A DNA stretch of 64,000 bases from Flavipsychrobacter sp. (GTDB lineage: Bacteria; Bacteroidota; Bacteroidia; Chitinophagales; Chitinophagaceae): assembly GCA_041392855.1 (NCBI GenBank), contig JAWKLD010000001.1, positions 1,040,001 through 1,104,000 on the forward strand. Direction: 5' to 3'. Below the pieces are notes generated by a model. The model was not told where the DNA came from and made no database searches. It worked only from the letters and a program-made list of their open reading frames with translations. Positions 50,617 to 59,354 of this stretch are shown here, one piece after another. Within the stretch, counting starts at the first letter, position 1. The number at the start of each line of letters is the position of its first letter. The translations under genes and the position numbers were made by a program.

Positions 50617-50644
50617 TTGAGGCTGCTTCGTGCCTTGCAGTGAC
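50617..50644. repeat. 28-base repeat with TTCGTGCC core, copy 2
   Basis: Begins TTGAGGCTGC, ends CAGTGAC, and matches 50092-50119 at 25 of 28 positions. Confidence 0.6.
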
Positions 50645-50724
50645 GAATAAAGTAAACAAGGTGTTTTCACGGTGTTTTAGCAAATAAGTACTGCGTAACT
50701 TAGTGAGAATTAATACACCTTATT

Positions 50725-51582
50725 ATGGCAAAGGCTAAACATACAGAAGAAGCCAAACAAAAGAACTGTTTTATTGTAACACCTATTGGTGGAGATAATA
50801 CCAATACCAGAAGAAAAACAGACGGATTGATAGATGCTGCTATAATACCGGTATTAGAAGAGTTAGGTATTGAATGCCATGTAGCACATCGCATTGACCA
50901 GTCAGGGTCTATCACTAAACAAGTCATCAAACACCTTGTAGAAGATGACCTTGTTATTGCCAACCTAACAGGACTTAATCCAAATGTAATGTATGAACTA
51001 GCAGTACGCCATGCGGCGAGAATGCCTATAGTTGTTGTTGCAGAGAAAGGTACAAGCCTACCCTTCGATGTAACTACTGAACGTACTATATTTTATGAAG
51101 ATGACATGGCAGGAGTTGAGGACTTAAAACCTTTACTTATAAAAGCAATAGAGAGTGCTATAAAAGATAAAGAACCTGACAATCCAATATACAATGCCAT
51201 AGCCGACTTTAAGATGAAAGAAGTAGCGGTCGCAAATAGTAGTGAAACTGAGAAATATATTCTAAAGAAATTAGAAGACATCAACTCTGAAATAACTGAT
51301 ATAAAAACAAAGACAATATCAAAAAAAATATTTAATAATGACGATAAGTTTAATGATTCCAGTTATATAAATCGTTTAAACAAATATGGATTAAACATTA
51401 ATATTAAAGATAAAGACAAACTCATAGATATACTAATTAACAACAATATTGACACAATGCAGTGGAGTGTTATTGGGAAAGAAAAAGTAAAAGCTACTTT
51501 TAATACAAATAATATAACCTCAATACTCAGAGACATGGACGTTGCCGATGTTAAGTTAGTCAAAGCAGATTATGGATTTTAA
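50725..51582 (+). CDS. NDT-like / TIR-like nucleotide-domain protein with an unknown C-terminal domain, 285 aa
   Basis: Residues 15-130 are a Rossmann-like domain: FIVTPIGGDNTNTRRKTDG, HRIDQSGSITKQVI, NLTGLNPNVMYELAVRHA with E91 in the position of the catalytic Glu of nucleoside 2-deoxyribosyltransferases, and LPFDVTTERTIFYE. Such proteins sense or cleave nucleotides, and related ones take part in bacterial immunity. The C-terminal half (about 140-285) is charged, AT-encoded and unrecognised. In 51361-51420, 10 of 60 bases are G or C, against 32 of 60 in recF 52321-52380. It is flanked by the 22-base direct repeats of the recF end, which suggests recent insertion. Confidence 0.75.
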   Translation: MAKAKHTEEAKQKNCFIVTPIGGDNTNTRRKTDGLIDAAIIPVLEELGIECHVAHRIDQSGSITKQVIKHLVEDDLVIANLTGLNPNVMYELAVRHAARMPIVVVAEKGTSLPFDVTTERTIFYEDDMAGVEDLKPLLIKAIESAIKDKEPDNPIYNAIADFKMKEVAVANSSETEKYILKKLEDINSEITDIKTKTISKKIFNNDDKFNDSSYINRLNKYGLNINIKDKDKLIDILINNNIDTMQWSVIGKEKVKATFNTNNITSILRDMDVADVKLVKADYGF

Positions 51583-51588
51583 CACCCT

Positions 51589-51610
51589 CTACAACCCAAT
51601 AAAATCTACC
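51589..51610. repeat. 22-base direct repeat of the recF 3' end, right copy
   Basis: The native copy: stop codon and the last codons of recF (VDFIGL). See 50585. Confidence 0.85.
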
Positions 51611-52680
51611 TCCGCCCCTTCGCCAAAGGCATCCCTTATCCGGTCGGCATGGGTATCGGTAATGAGTACTTGTCCAAACCCCGTTCCGTGGATGATTTTC
51701 AATAGGGCTTTGATGCGTTGCTCGTCCAGCTTTTCAAATATATCGTCCAGCAATAGTATCGGGTAGTTACCCAGCTTTTGGCTGAGGTAGGCATACTGTG
51801 CCAGCTTCAGCGCAAAGAGGAAACTCTTCTTCTGCCCTTGCGAGGCATATTGCTTGGTAGGGCTCTCGTTCAGCAGGAAGGTCAGGTCGTCCTTATGCAC
51901 GCCTTTTGTGGTGCGTTGCAGGTACAAATCGTTCTGTAGCGATTGTTTAAGTAAATTTTCTAACGTATTGTTATTCAGGTCAGTCTTGTATTCTATAGAT
52001 GATGCTTCTTTACCACCACTCAGCTCTGCGTAGAAGTCCTTCAGCAGGTGTATATACTCCTCGAGGAAGGCTTTTCTACAGTCATATATATAGGTACCAT
52101 CAGCCACTAGGTTTTGGTTGTAGAAGTCCAGTGCTGTGTTGTCGCCCGTAGGCTTTAGAGCCTCTTGTTTTAGCCAGGCGTTGCGTTGTTGCAATACTTT
52201 TTGGTACTTCATCAGCGCGTCTAGGTAGCGCCTATCCGTCAGCACAAGCACGCTATCTATCCACTTGCGCCGCAGCTCACTGCCACCATTAATGAGTTCG
52301 AGGTCGTCGGGGGCTATCATCACAGCGGTATATTTACCTATATGGTCGGTCACCCGCTCGTAGTCTACCCCATCTGCCTGTAGTTCTTTCTTACCCTGTT
52401 TCCATTTACAGGCTATCTTTTCCTGCTCCTCTCCGTTGGCAAACTGTGCCTCTAGGCGGAAACCCTCCCCCCCATTCTGTGCTATATGCTGCTGAGAGGC
52501 AGTGAAATAACTCTTGGTATAGCAGAGATAATACACAGCATCGAGCAGGTTGGTCTTACCGCTGCCATTAGCCCCAGTGATGCAGGTTATAGACGAATTG
52601 AACAAAAATTCTGAAAAAGAATAGTTGCGAAAGCTCGTGAGTGTTATTTTCTTTAATATCTTCAAGCCTGAAAGGAACAA
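51589..52680 (-). CDS. recF: DNA replication and repair protein RecF
   Basis: The 363-residue SMC-like ATPase binds gapped DNA and loads RecA with RecO and RecR. The P-loop is TGANGSGKTNLLDA near the N-terminus, the signature is YASQGQKKSFLFALKLAQ and the Walker B is PILLLDDIFEKLDEQRI. The start is TTG at 52680 or TTG at 52665 (KILKKITLTSFRNY); both lie downstream of the -7 box. The last 22 bases, including the stop, are duplicated at 50585-50606. The gene is divergent from pdhA. Confidence 0.93.
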   Translation of the reverse strand: MFLSGLKILKKITLTSFRNYSFSEFLFNSSITCITGANGSGKTNLLDAVYYLCYTKSYFTASQQHIAQNGGEGFRLEAQFANGEEQEKIACKWKQGKKELQADGVDYERVTDHIGKYTAVMIAPDDLELINGGSELRRKWIDSVLVLTDRRYLDALMKYQKVLQQRNAWLKQEALKPTGDNTALDFYNQNLVADGTYIYDCRKAFLEEYIHLLKDFYAELSGGKEASSIEYKTDLNNNTLENLLKQSLQNDLYLQRTTKGVHKDDLTFLLNESPTKQYASQGQKKSFLFALKLAQYAYLSQKLGNYPILLLDDIFEKLDEQRIKALLKIIHGTGFGQVLITDTHADRIRDAFGEGAEVDFIGL

Positions 52681-52699
52681 AAGTTTTTATAAATTCGCA

Positions 52700-52707
52700 C
52701 AAATTTA
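52700..52707 (-). promoter_or_regulatory. -7 box (TAAATTTG) for recF
   Basis: Exact TAnnTTTG on the minus strand, 19 bases before the TTG at 52680. It lies within the region that also carries the pdhA promoter. Confidence 0.5.
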
Positions 52708-52715
52708 AGAAGAAA

Positions 52716-53708
52716 GTGAAGACTCCATTCGGAAAAGAGACCTATTTATATTGGTACGAGATCATGTTGTTACAACGCCGTTTTGAAGAAAAGGCGGGAC
52801 AACTATACGGAATGCAGAAAATACGTGGCTTCTGTCACCTATACATCGGTCAAGAGGCCGTGTCTGCGGGTATGATGACGGCTATCAACGACGACGATAA
52901 TGTTATTACTGCTTATCGCGACCACGGTTTAGCGATCGCAAAAGGTATATCTGCCAAAGAATGTATGGCAGAACTATATGGTAAGGCTACTGGCTGTACC
53001 AAGGGTAAAGGCGGAAGTATGCACTTCTTCTCTAAGGAGAAACGCTTCTTTGGTGGTCATGGTATCGTAGGTGGTCAGATAGGTTTGGGCGCAGGTATTG
53101 CCCTTGCCGACCAATACAATAATAAAGACCGTGTTACTATATGTATGTTTGGTGATGGTGCTGCTCGTCAGGGCTTGTTGCACGAAACCTTCAACATGGC
53201 TATGCTATGGCAGCTACCTGTAGTATTCATTTGTGAGAACAATAAATACGCTATGGGTACATCTGTAGAGCGTACGTCTAAAACATTGGACATCTACCGC
53301 ATGGCAGATGCTTATGATATGCCTGGTGATAAAGTAGATGGTATGAGCTGCGAGGAAGTGCATACGGCTATAGAGCGTGCTGCTAAGCGTGCTCGTGAAA
53401 AAGGCGGTCCTACTTTCTTAGAGATAGAAACCTACCGTTATCGCGGACACTCAATGAGTGACCCTGCCAAGTATCGTACTAAAGACGAGCTGGAAGAGTA
53501 CAAAGAGAAAGACCCGATCAACCAAGTGTTGAAGACCATAATGGACAACAAATGGGCTACTGAGGAAGAAATAGAAGCCATCAACGAGAAAGTGAAGGCT
53601 GAAGTACAGGAATCAGTACAGTTTGCAGAAGATAGTCCATGGCCTGATGATAGTGAGCTATACAAGGATATTTACGTGGAAGACGACTATCCATACATAA
53701 CTGACTAA
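52716..53708 (+). CDS. pdhA: Pyruvate dehydrogenase E1 component, alpha subunit
   Basis: I start at GTG 52716 (330 residues, VKTPFGKETY), the family length, because an upstream extension from GTG 52641 would overlap the recF promoter and start. PdhA binds thiamine diphosphate: MFGDGAARQGLLHETFNMA is the GDG-x-N motif. It has the regulatory-type loop YRYRGHSMSDP. It decarboxylates pyruvate with PdhB; pdhB is not next to it. A TPR-protein gene follows after 62 bases. Confidence 0.95.
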   Translation: MKTPFGKETYLYWYEIMLLQRRFEEKAGQLYGMQKIRGFCHLYIGQEAVSAGMMTAINDDDNVITAYRDHGLAIAKGISAKECMAELYGKATGCTKGKGGSMHFFSKEKRFFGGHGIVGGQIGLGAGIALADQYNNKDRVTICMFGDGAARQGLLHETFNMAMLWQLPVVFICENNKYAMGTSVERTSKTLDIYRMADAYDMPGDKVDGMSCEEVHTAIERAAKRAREKGGPTFLEIETYRYRGHSMSDPAKYRTKDELEEYKEKDPINQVLKTIMDNKWATEEEIEAINEKVKAEVQESVQFAEDSPWPDDSELYKDIYVEDDYPYITD

Positions 53709-53770
53709 AAAGACCTATTTTCGCAAATTATTTTACAACTTATACTAAAATCCCTTAAAGGATAATAAAA

Positions 53771-54472
53771 ATGGCAGATAGAGCTAGAAACAACCCGAAT
53801 AATACTGCTAACAATGCGGGTGATGATATGGAAACGTTCAACAACGTGACCAATTACTATGAAAAGAATAAGAAACGTATCAACCTAATAGTAGGAACAG
53901 TACTAGTAGTAGTTGTAGGTTACTTTGGCTATACTACACTATACCAACAACCTAACGAAGAGAAAGCGGCTACAGCTATGATGACCGCTCAGCGTTATTT
54001 CCAAACCGACTCTTTGAACTATGCATTGAACGGCGATGGTCAGCACCAAGGTTTCTTAAACATCATTCGTAAATACGGTAGCACTCCTTCGGGCAACTTG
54101 GCTAACTACTATGCGGGTGTGTCTTACCTACAAATGGGCGACTTTGATAATGCCATCAAACATCTGGAAGACTTTAACGGTAAAGGTACACTGGTAGCTT
54201 ATGCTGCATGGGGTGCTTTGGGCGATGCTTATATGGAAAAAGGCAATATTGCTAAAGGTATCGACAACTATAAGAAAGCAGCTTCTAAAGCTGATGACGA
54301 GCTATATGCACCTATATACTTACAGCGTTTGGCTATGGCATACGAAATGAATAACCAAAACGACGATGCTAAAGACGCTTACCTTAAAATAAAGAACAAC
54401 TACCCTACCAGCACAGAAGCACAAACTGTGGATAAAGACCTGGCAAGAATGGGCGTGGTAGACGTACAGTAA
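53771..54472 (+). CDS. Membrane-anchored tetratricopeptide protein (YfgM-like)
   Basis: The 233-residue protein has a cytoplasmic N-terminus, one transmembrane helix (about residues 38-60, LIVGTVLVVVVGYFGYTTL) and four TPR-like helical repeats in the periplasmic part (for example YAGVSYLQMGDFDNAIKHL, AWGALGDAYMEKGNIAKGI). It resembles YfgM, a partner of the Sec translocon, but the role is not proven. It may be cotranscribed with pdhA. Confidence 0.85.
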   Translation: MADRARNNPNNTANNAGDDMETFNNVTNYYEKNKKRINLIVGTVLVVVVGYFGYTTLYQQPNEEKAATAMMTAQRYFQTDSLNYALNGDGQHQGFLNIIRKYGSTPSGNLANYYAGVSYLQMGDFDNAIKHLEDFNGKGTLVAYAAWGALGDAYMEKGNIAKGIDNYKKAASKADDELYAPIYLQRLAMAYEMNNQNDDAKDAYLKIKNNYPTSTEAQTVDKDLARMGVVDVQ

Positions 54473-54499
54473 GTAATACTATATTTTAGATAATCACTT

Positions 54500-54536
54500 C
54501 CCCTTTTTACCTTTGATGGCTAAAAGGGGATTTTTT
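54500..54536 (+). terminator. Terminator after the TPR gene
   Basis: 8-bp stem CCCCTTTT / AAAAGGGG with a 14-base loop and ATTTTTT tail. Confidence 0.8.
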
Positions 54537-54546
54537 CTTAGTTCAT

Positions 54547-55053
54547 ATGGCACAATCTCAAGACAGTATATCCTTACTAGACACCTCTACCCTTAGCTAC
54601 ATAGCAGGGGCAAGAGTGGCTATAGTATATACCGAATGGAACGATAAAATAACAGCAGAACAAGTAGCAGGTGCTACTCGCGTATTGCAACAGCATGGTT
54701 TAACCGCCAGTCACCAAATAGTAGTACCCGGTTGTTTCGAGCTACCTTTTGCCTGCAAGCAACTATGGGACGTTACTGCTGGAAATGGAGCTACAGCACC
54801 CGAAGCTATCATTGCCTTTGGTGCGGTGATACGTGGTGGTACGCCACATTTCGACTATGTTTGCCAAGCAGCTACCGATGGTATTACCCAACTGAATGTA
54901 ACCTTGCCGATACCTGTTATCTTTGGTGTATTAACGCTGGATAACGAAGCACAGGCTTGGGAGCGCCTTGGTGGTGCACATGGCCATAAAGGTGAAGAAG
55001 CGGCAATAACAGCGTTGAAGATGATCAACAATAGTAGAGCATTAAAACAATAG
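54547..55053 (+). CDS. ribH: 6,7-dimethyl-8-ribityllumazine synthase
   Basis: The 168-residue enzyme condenses the ribityl-aminouracil and a butanone phosphate to lumazine in riboflavin synthesis. The motifs VVPGCFELPFACKQL, AFGAVIRGGTPHFDYV with the catalytic His, and PVIFGVLTLDNEAQAWERLGG are present. The subunit forms icosahedral or pentameric assemblies. Other rib genes are not in the window. The ATG starts 11 bases after the hairpin terminator. Confidence 0.96.
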   Translation: MAQSQDSISLLDTSTLSYIAGARVAIVYTEWNDKITAEQVAGATRVLQQHGLTASHQIVVPGCFELPFACKQLWDVTAGNGATAPEAIIAFGAVIRGGTPHFDYVCQAATDGITQLNVTLPIPVIFGVLTLDNEAQAWERLGGAHGHKGEEAAITALKMINNSRALKQ

Positions 55054-55082
55054 ATTTAACTCATTTATACCCATACAATACA

Positions 55083-55805
55083 ATGTATCAAGTACAACTT
55101 TTTATACCCTGCTTTGTAGACCAGCTATATCCCGAAACGGGCATGAATATGGTAAAGGTGCTAGAAAAGCTAGGATGTGATGTAAGCTACAACCCCAAAC
55201 AAACCTGCTGTGGGCAACCTGCATTCAATGCCGGCTACTGGGACGAGGCAAGAAGCGTAGGCAAGAAATTCCTGAACGATTTTGATACCGATAGCTATAT
55301 AGTAGCCCCTAGTGGCTCTTGTACCGGCTATGTGCGCAACTCTTACGAGCGTATGTTTGGCGATGGCCCTGAGGCATTGCACAGCAACCAAGTAGGCAAA
55401 ATGATGTTCGAGTTCACCGAATTCCTTACCCAAATATTGAAAGTAGAAGATCTGGGTGCCACCTTCGAGGGCAAGGCTACTTATCATGATGCTTGTGGCG
55501 CTCTAAGAGAGTGTGGCATTAAGGAAGGCCCTAGAAAATTACTATCCAACGTAAAAGGACTGGAGCTGGCGGAAATGGCGGAGTGTGAGACCTGCTGTGG
55601 CTTTGGTGGTACATTTGCCGTGAAGTATGAACCGATATCAATAGGTATGGCACAAACCAAAGTACAGAGTGCACTGGATGCCGGAGCAGAGTATATGATC
55701 TCTACCGATGTATCTTGCCTGATGCACGTACAAGGGTATATAGACAAAGAGAACATACCGTTAAAGACATTACATATTGCCGACGTACTGGCTAGTGGTT
55801 GGTAA
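55083..55805 (+). CDS. lutA: LutA-like (CCG-type) iron-sulphur protein
   Basis: The 240-residue protein has two CCG domains: KQTCCGQPAFNAGYWDEA and CETCCGFGGTFAV, plus PSGSCTGYVRNSY and CGALRECGI. These Cys bind a 4Fe-4S cluster as in LutA/GlpC. LutA is a subunit of L-lactate or glycolate oxidation. LutB and LutC are not adjacent here, so the assignment is by sequence. It begins 29 bases after ribH and has a strong terminator. Confidence 0.82.
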   Translation: MYQVQLFIPCFVDQLYPETGMNMVKVLEKLGCDVSYNPKQTCCGQPAFNAGYWDEARSVGKKFLNDFDTDSYIVAPSGSCTGYVRNSYERMFGDGPEALHSNQVGKMMFEFTEFLTQILKVEDLGATFEGKATYHDACGALRECGIKEGPRKLLSNVKGLELAEMAECETCCGFGGTFAVKYEPISIGMAQTKVQSALDAGAEYMISTDVSCLMHVQGYIDKENIPLKTLHIADVLASGW

Positions 55806-55810
55806 AAAAG

Positions 55811-55847
55811 AAAAGGGGAATGATAACGACTATCACTCCCCTTTTTT
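55811..55847. terminator. Bidirectional terminator between lutA and osmC
   Basis: Stem AAAAGGGGAATGATA / TATCACTCCCCTTTT (13 of 15 pairs, loop ACGAC) followed by a T-run on both strands. Confidence 0.85.
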
Positions 55848-55865
55848 ATATCCTATCAATACTGT

Positions 55866-56276
55866 TTATACTAAACTAGCATCCATAACTATCTCCATGT
55901 TATATGCCTTAGACACTGGGCAGTTTTGCTTTGCATCTTCAGCACATTCTGCAAACTTTGCAGCATCGATACCAGGCACTTTAGCACGGCAGATCAACTC
56001 ACTTTTAGTAATACCATTATCACCGTGAGTCAACTTACACTCTGTGTGCAACTCATCAGGCGTAAAGCCATGATTTCCCAATACAAAAGACAACTTCATA
56101 TTGAAACAGCCTGCATGAGCAGCAGCCATTAGTTCCTCAGGGTTAGTTCCCACTCCGTCTTCAAAACGGCTGGTAAATGAATATTGAGTTTTATTTAATA
56201 CGGTACTTGGAGTAGACAAGTGTCCATTTCCTTCTTTACCTGAACCGTTCCAAACGGCTGTAGCTTTTCTGATCAT
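55866..56276 (-). CDS. OsmC-family peroxiredoxin-like protein
   Basis: The 136-residue protein has the OsmC active-site Cys pair: AHAGCFNMKLSF and KQNCPVSKAY, and the N-terminal TAVWNGSGKEGNG. OsmC reduces organic hydroperoxides with cytoplasmic thiols. It is the only gene on its transcript, with a -7 box 18 bases upstream of the ATG. Confidence 0.93.
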   Translation of the reverse strand: MIRKATAVWNGSGKEGNGHLSTPSTVLNKTQYSFTSRFEDGVGTNPEELMAAAHAGCFNMKLSFVLGNHGFTPDELHTECKLTHGDNGITKSELICRAKVPGIDAAKFAECAEDAKQNCPVSKAYNMEIVMDASLV

Positions 56277-56294
56277 GATCGTTATTGTTTGTTA

Positions 56295-56302
56295 CAAATA
56301 TA
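56295..56302 (-). promoter_or_regulatory. -7 box (TATATTTG) for osmC
   Basis: Exact TAnnTTTG on the minus strand, 18 bases before the ATG at 56276. Confidence 0.5.
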
Positions 56303-56342
56303 ACAATGAAGCGTTATCTCTCTTTAAGTTTATTGTTATGCC

Positions 56343-57284
56343 TTATATAAGATTTACCAATGCCTTATCTACCGTGCTATAAGCAAACTCATACCCCTCT
56401 TCTAACAGCCGTGTTGGCACCACCCACCTACTCTTTAGTATCAGCTCGGTTTCTGTACCTATAAGTAGTGCGCCCATCTTTAGCATAAGGCTACTAGCTG
56501 GCAAGCCAAAAGGCATACCCATCTGTGCTCTTAGCTGCTTCATGAGCTCTTTATTCTTAACGGGGTTGGGGCTAGACACATTATAGATGCCGGTAGCTTC
56601 TGTATGTGTATCCAGCCATTCTACAATACGGCATACATCTTCTATGTGTACCCAGCTGAATAGCTGCTCGCCACTACCTTGCCTGCCACCAAGCCCATAT
56701 TTTACTAGGTTTTTATAGGGTACTAGTACGCCATCTTTACCAAATACGATAGCTAGTCTTAAAACCACTTTTCTGGTTTGTGGCAGGCTCGCCTTCTGAA
56801 ATGCCTGCTCCCAAGCCTTACATACCTGTACAGAGAAGTCGTTCTGTATCTCTCCTGTATATTCATCCTGAGGTCTATCTGTAGCATGTCTGTATATAGT
56901 AGCAGAAGCACCGTTTATCCATAGCTTTGGCGGTTGTGCCGCTTGCTGTATCGCCTGAGTCAGTACATTAGTGGCATCTACCCTGCTACTCATTATCAGG
57001 GCTTTGTTCTTTTCGGTATACCTACAATTTACAGATTTGCCTGCAAGGTTTATCAGCACATCACAACCTTCAAGATGTTTCACCCAGTCGCCAAGTGTTT
57101 GGGCATCCCAACATATTGTGGTTACATTTTGCTGGAGTTGGTCATTACCATAATAGTTGCTCTGCTGTCCGTCTTGGCATCTACTGAGTATAACGACCTC
57201 GTTGTCTGCGCCCCAGCGCTCAGCCATTGCCCTACCTATAAAACCTGTACCACCTGCTATTACTATTTTCTTTTGTTGAAACAT
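56343..57284 (-). CDS. TIGR01777-family NAD-dependent epimerase/dehydratase
   Basis: The 313-residue extended SDR has the Rossmann motif IAGGTGFIGRAMA, then NLAGKSVNCRYTEKNK, WINGASATIYRH, EQLFSWVHIEDVCRI and a C-terminal LKSRWVVPTRLLEEGYEF, all marks of TIGR01777 (SDR39U1/YfcH). The substrate is unknown. The start ATG lies 3 bases from the stop of the membrane gene upstream, which shows one operon with it and the GbsR regulator. Confidence 0.93.
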   Translation of the reverse strand: MFQQKKIVIAGGTGFIGRAMAERWGADNEVVILSRCQDGQQSNYYGNDQLQQNVTTICWDAQTLGDWVKHLEGCDVLINLAGKSVNCRYTEKNKALIMSSRVDATNVLTQAIQQAAQPPKLWINGASATIYRHATDRPQDEYTGEIQNDFSVQVCKAWEQAFQKASLPQTRKVVLRLAIVFGKDGVLVPYKNLVKYGLGGRQGSGEQLFSWVHIEDVCRIVEWLDTHTEATGIYNVSSPNPVKNKELMKQLRAQMGMPFGLPASSLMLKMGALLIGTETELILKSRWVVPTRLLEEGYEFAYSTVDKALVNLI

Positions 57285-57287
57285 AGT

Positions 57288-57680
57288 TTATCTTTTTTGA
57301 ACGAACTCATTTCTTTTAATATTACTCTCTGCTATACTGGATTCTCGTGCAGTGATAATGAAATACATGATCGCCATAAGAGGTGTGAAGAAAAGGTATA
57401 CATACAGCAATAGAAAAGCCGGATCCCAACCAGTAAGCAGTAATAATGCAGAGCCTAATGTACATAGCAAAAGCACACCATATATCTTTCTTGCTGCTGC
57501 TTTCTCCTCCGCCTTCATGGTAGCGGCACTGATTAAGAAACTAATGAGCTGCCAGCCGCCAACAGTAAAATAGGTTAATACATAATACCTGCCATTATCA
57601 AAGTATGCACCTAAGATGATAGGTACCATCAAACAAAGCAATTGTCCTACGAGGTCGAATATTTTGAATTTGTGTAACAT
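57288..57680 (-). CDS. Membrane protein, 130 aa
   Basis: Four hydrophobic helices (residues about 10-30, 35-52, 68-85, 90-112), an acidic-basic loop MKAEEKAAARK and a basic C-tail. No family recognised. It lies between the GbsR-like regulator (102 bases upstream) and the TIGR01777 gene (3 bases downstream), so all three may be regulated together. Confidence 0.65.
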   Translation of the reverse strand: MLHKFKIFDLVGQLLCLMVPIILGAYFDNGRYYVLTYFTVGGWQLISFLISAATMKAEEKAAARKIYGVLLLCTLGSALLLLTGWDPAFLLLYVYLFFTPLMAIMYFIITARESSIAESNIKRNEFVQKR

Positions 57681-57782
57681 GATATTGGTTTTAATTTATT
57701 AATTAGATAGAATTTTCAGAAAATAATGAAAGGTATAATGCCAAATATATGCCGAGACAGTACCCGGCATAAGTTTATAATA

Positions 57783-58289
57783 TTATTTAAAGAGCTTCAT
57801 CAACGTACCAGTGAACCAATGTTCGTCCGCTTTTACTAATCCTCCAAGTGTTTTATCGGCCTGTTTAGTAAATTTCTGTAGCTGCCCTACCATGTCTGTA
57901 AAAGCCTTTACTTCAGCATCATTTTTGTCTTCCTCTACTTGGCTTAGTTTTTCCAACACACTGATCATTGGGTCCAGCTCTCTTTTCTTTCGCTCACTGA
58001 TGATCCTCATCGCTACCTTCCATATATCCTTCTCTGCTTTAAAAAATTCTTTACGCTCACCCGGTATCAAAACTTTTTCTACTATACCCCAGTCTATCAA
58101 CTCACGGATATTCATATTAGCGTTGCCACGACTAATTTGTAATTGTGTCATGATATCATCTGCACTAAGCTCGGTAGGAGCAGTTAGCAACAAGGCATGT
58201 ATCTGCGCCATAGTACGGTTGATACCCCATTGAGACCCTAGTACACCCCATGTTTGTATAAACTGTCCTTTTGCTTCTTCTAGTTTCAT
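57783..58289 (-). CDS. GbsR/MarR-family transcriptional regulator
   Basis: The 168-residue protein is a GbsR-like winged-helix regulator: QTWGVLGSQWGINRTMAQIHALL, LSADDIMTQLQISRGNANMNIREL (recognition helix) and GIVEKVLIPGERKEFFKAEKDIW. The C-terminal helical domain ends with GTLMKLFK. The family controls osmoprotectant and other genes. The following membrane and epimerase genes are its most likely targets. Confidence 0.93.
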   Translation of the reverse strand: MKLEEAKGQFIQTWGVLGSQWGINRTMAQIHALLLTAPTELSADDIMTQLQISRGNANMNIRELIDWGIVEKVLIPGERKEFFKAEKDIWKVAMRIISERKKRELDPMISVLEKLSQVEEDKNDAEVKAFTDMVGQLQKFTKQADKTLGGLVKADEHWFTGTLMKLFK

Positions 58290-58354
58290 AGCATAAAGAT
58301 AGCGTATTTATCCAAACTTTCAATATTTACTGAAAATTAAATAATAGTTCATTT

Positions 58355-58384
58355 TTTGATAACAATGAGGTTTATCTAACTTTG
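58355..58384 (+). promoter_or_regulatory. Full Bacteroidota promoter for prs
   Basis: -33 TTTG (58355-58358), 18-base spacer and -7 TAACTTTG (58377-58384), 22 bases before the ATG at 58407. Confidence 0.75.
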
Positions 58385-58406
58385 CACTCAATTCCAAAAA
58401 ACAGTC

Positions 58407-59354
58407 ATGAAGCAGCCTTCAGTAAAAATCTTTTCAGGTAGAAATTCACGCTATTTAGCCGAAAAAATCGCTAAATCATTCAACACAACACTAGGAGACC
58501 TAACCGTTAACCAGTTCAGTGATGGTGAGTTTCAACCGGTCTTTAATGAATCTATTCGTGGAGATTATGTTTTTCTTGTTCAATCTACTTTTTCTCCTGC
58601 AGACAACCTGATGGAGCTTTTAATGATGATTGACGCAGCAAGACGTGCATCTGCAGGGTATATTACAGCGGTTGTGCCATATTATGGTTACGCTCGTCAG
58701 GACAGAAAAGACAAGCCACGTGTATCTATTGCCTCTAAAATGGTAGCAAACCTACTAGCCAAATCAGGTGCCAATAGGATAATGACCATGGACTTGCACG
58801 CACCACAAATTCAAGGTTTCTTCGACATACCAGTGGATCACTTGGATGCTTCGGCAATTTTCATCCCTTATATTGAAAATCTTAACATAGAAAACCTTAT
58901 CTTTGCGGCCCCTGACGTAGGGAGTACGAATAGAGTACGTGAAGTTGCCAAGTATTTCCAGATGGATATGGTAATATGTGATAAGCAACGTAAGCGTGCT
59001 AATGAGGTAGCAGAGATGACCGTGATAGGTGATGTAGCAGGAAGGAATGTGATATTGATAGATGATATATGCGACACAGCAGGCACACTGTCTAAGGCAG
59101 CAGCTACGCTGAAAGAAAAAGGAGCATTATCAGTGAGAGCATTCTGTACACACCCGGTGTTGAGTGGTAAGGCATATGAGAATATCGCAAATTCGGAGCT
59201 GGAAGAGCTGGTAGTATGTGATACGATACCGTTGAAGCAAGAGATAGAGAAGATAAAAGTACAATCAACGTCAGAGCTATTTGCAGTAGCAATACGCAAT
59301 ACATTTGAGAATAAGTCAATTACCTCATTGTTTGCACATAGCAATATTAAATAA
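58407..59354 (+). CDS. prs: Ribose-phosphate pyrophosphokinase (PRPP synthetase)
   Basis: The 315-residue enzyme makes PRPP from ribose 5-phosphate and ATP. The motifs FSGRNSRYLAEKIA, VVPYYGYARQDRKDKPR, MDLHAPQIQGFFDIPVDH and the PRPP loop VILIDDICDTAGTLSKA are present. It is upstream of rplY by 138 bases; such a prs-ctc pair is common in bacteria, so they may be cotranscribed. Confidence 0.97.
   Translation: MKQPSVKIFSGRNSRYLAEKIAKSFNTTLGDLTVNQFSDGEFQPVFNESIRGDYVFLVQSTFSPADNLMELLMMIDAARRASAGYITAVVPYYGYARQDRKDKPRVSIASKMVANLLAKSGANRIMTMDLHAPQIQGFFDIPVDHLDASAIFIPYIENLNIENLIFAAPDVGSTNRVREVAKYFQMDMVICDKQRKRANEVAEMTVIGDVAGRNVILIDDICDTAGTLSKAAATLKEKGALSVRAFCTHPVLSGKAYENIANSELEELVVCDTIPLKQEIEKIKVQSTSELFAVAIRNTFENKSITSLFAHSNIK

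Noticed and set aside
55083..55805. A complete lutABC lactate operon
   Set aside because: Only the LutA-like gene is present; the next genes are a terminator and the opposite-strand osmC.
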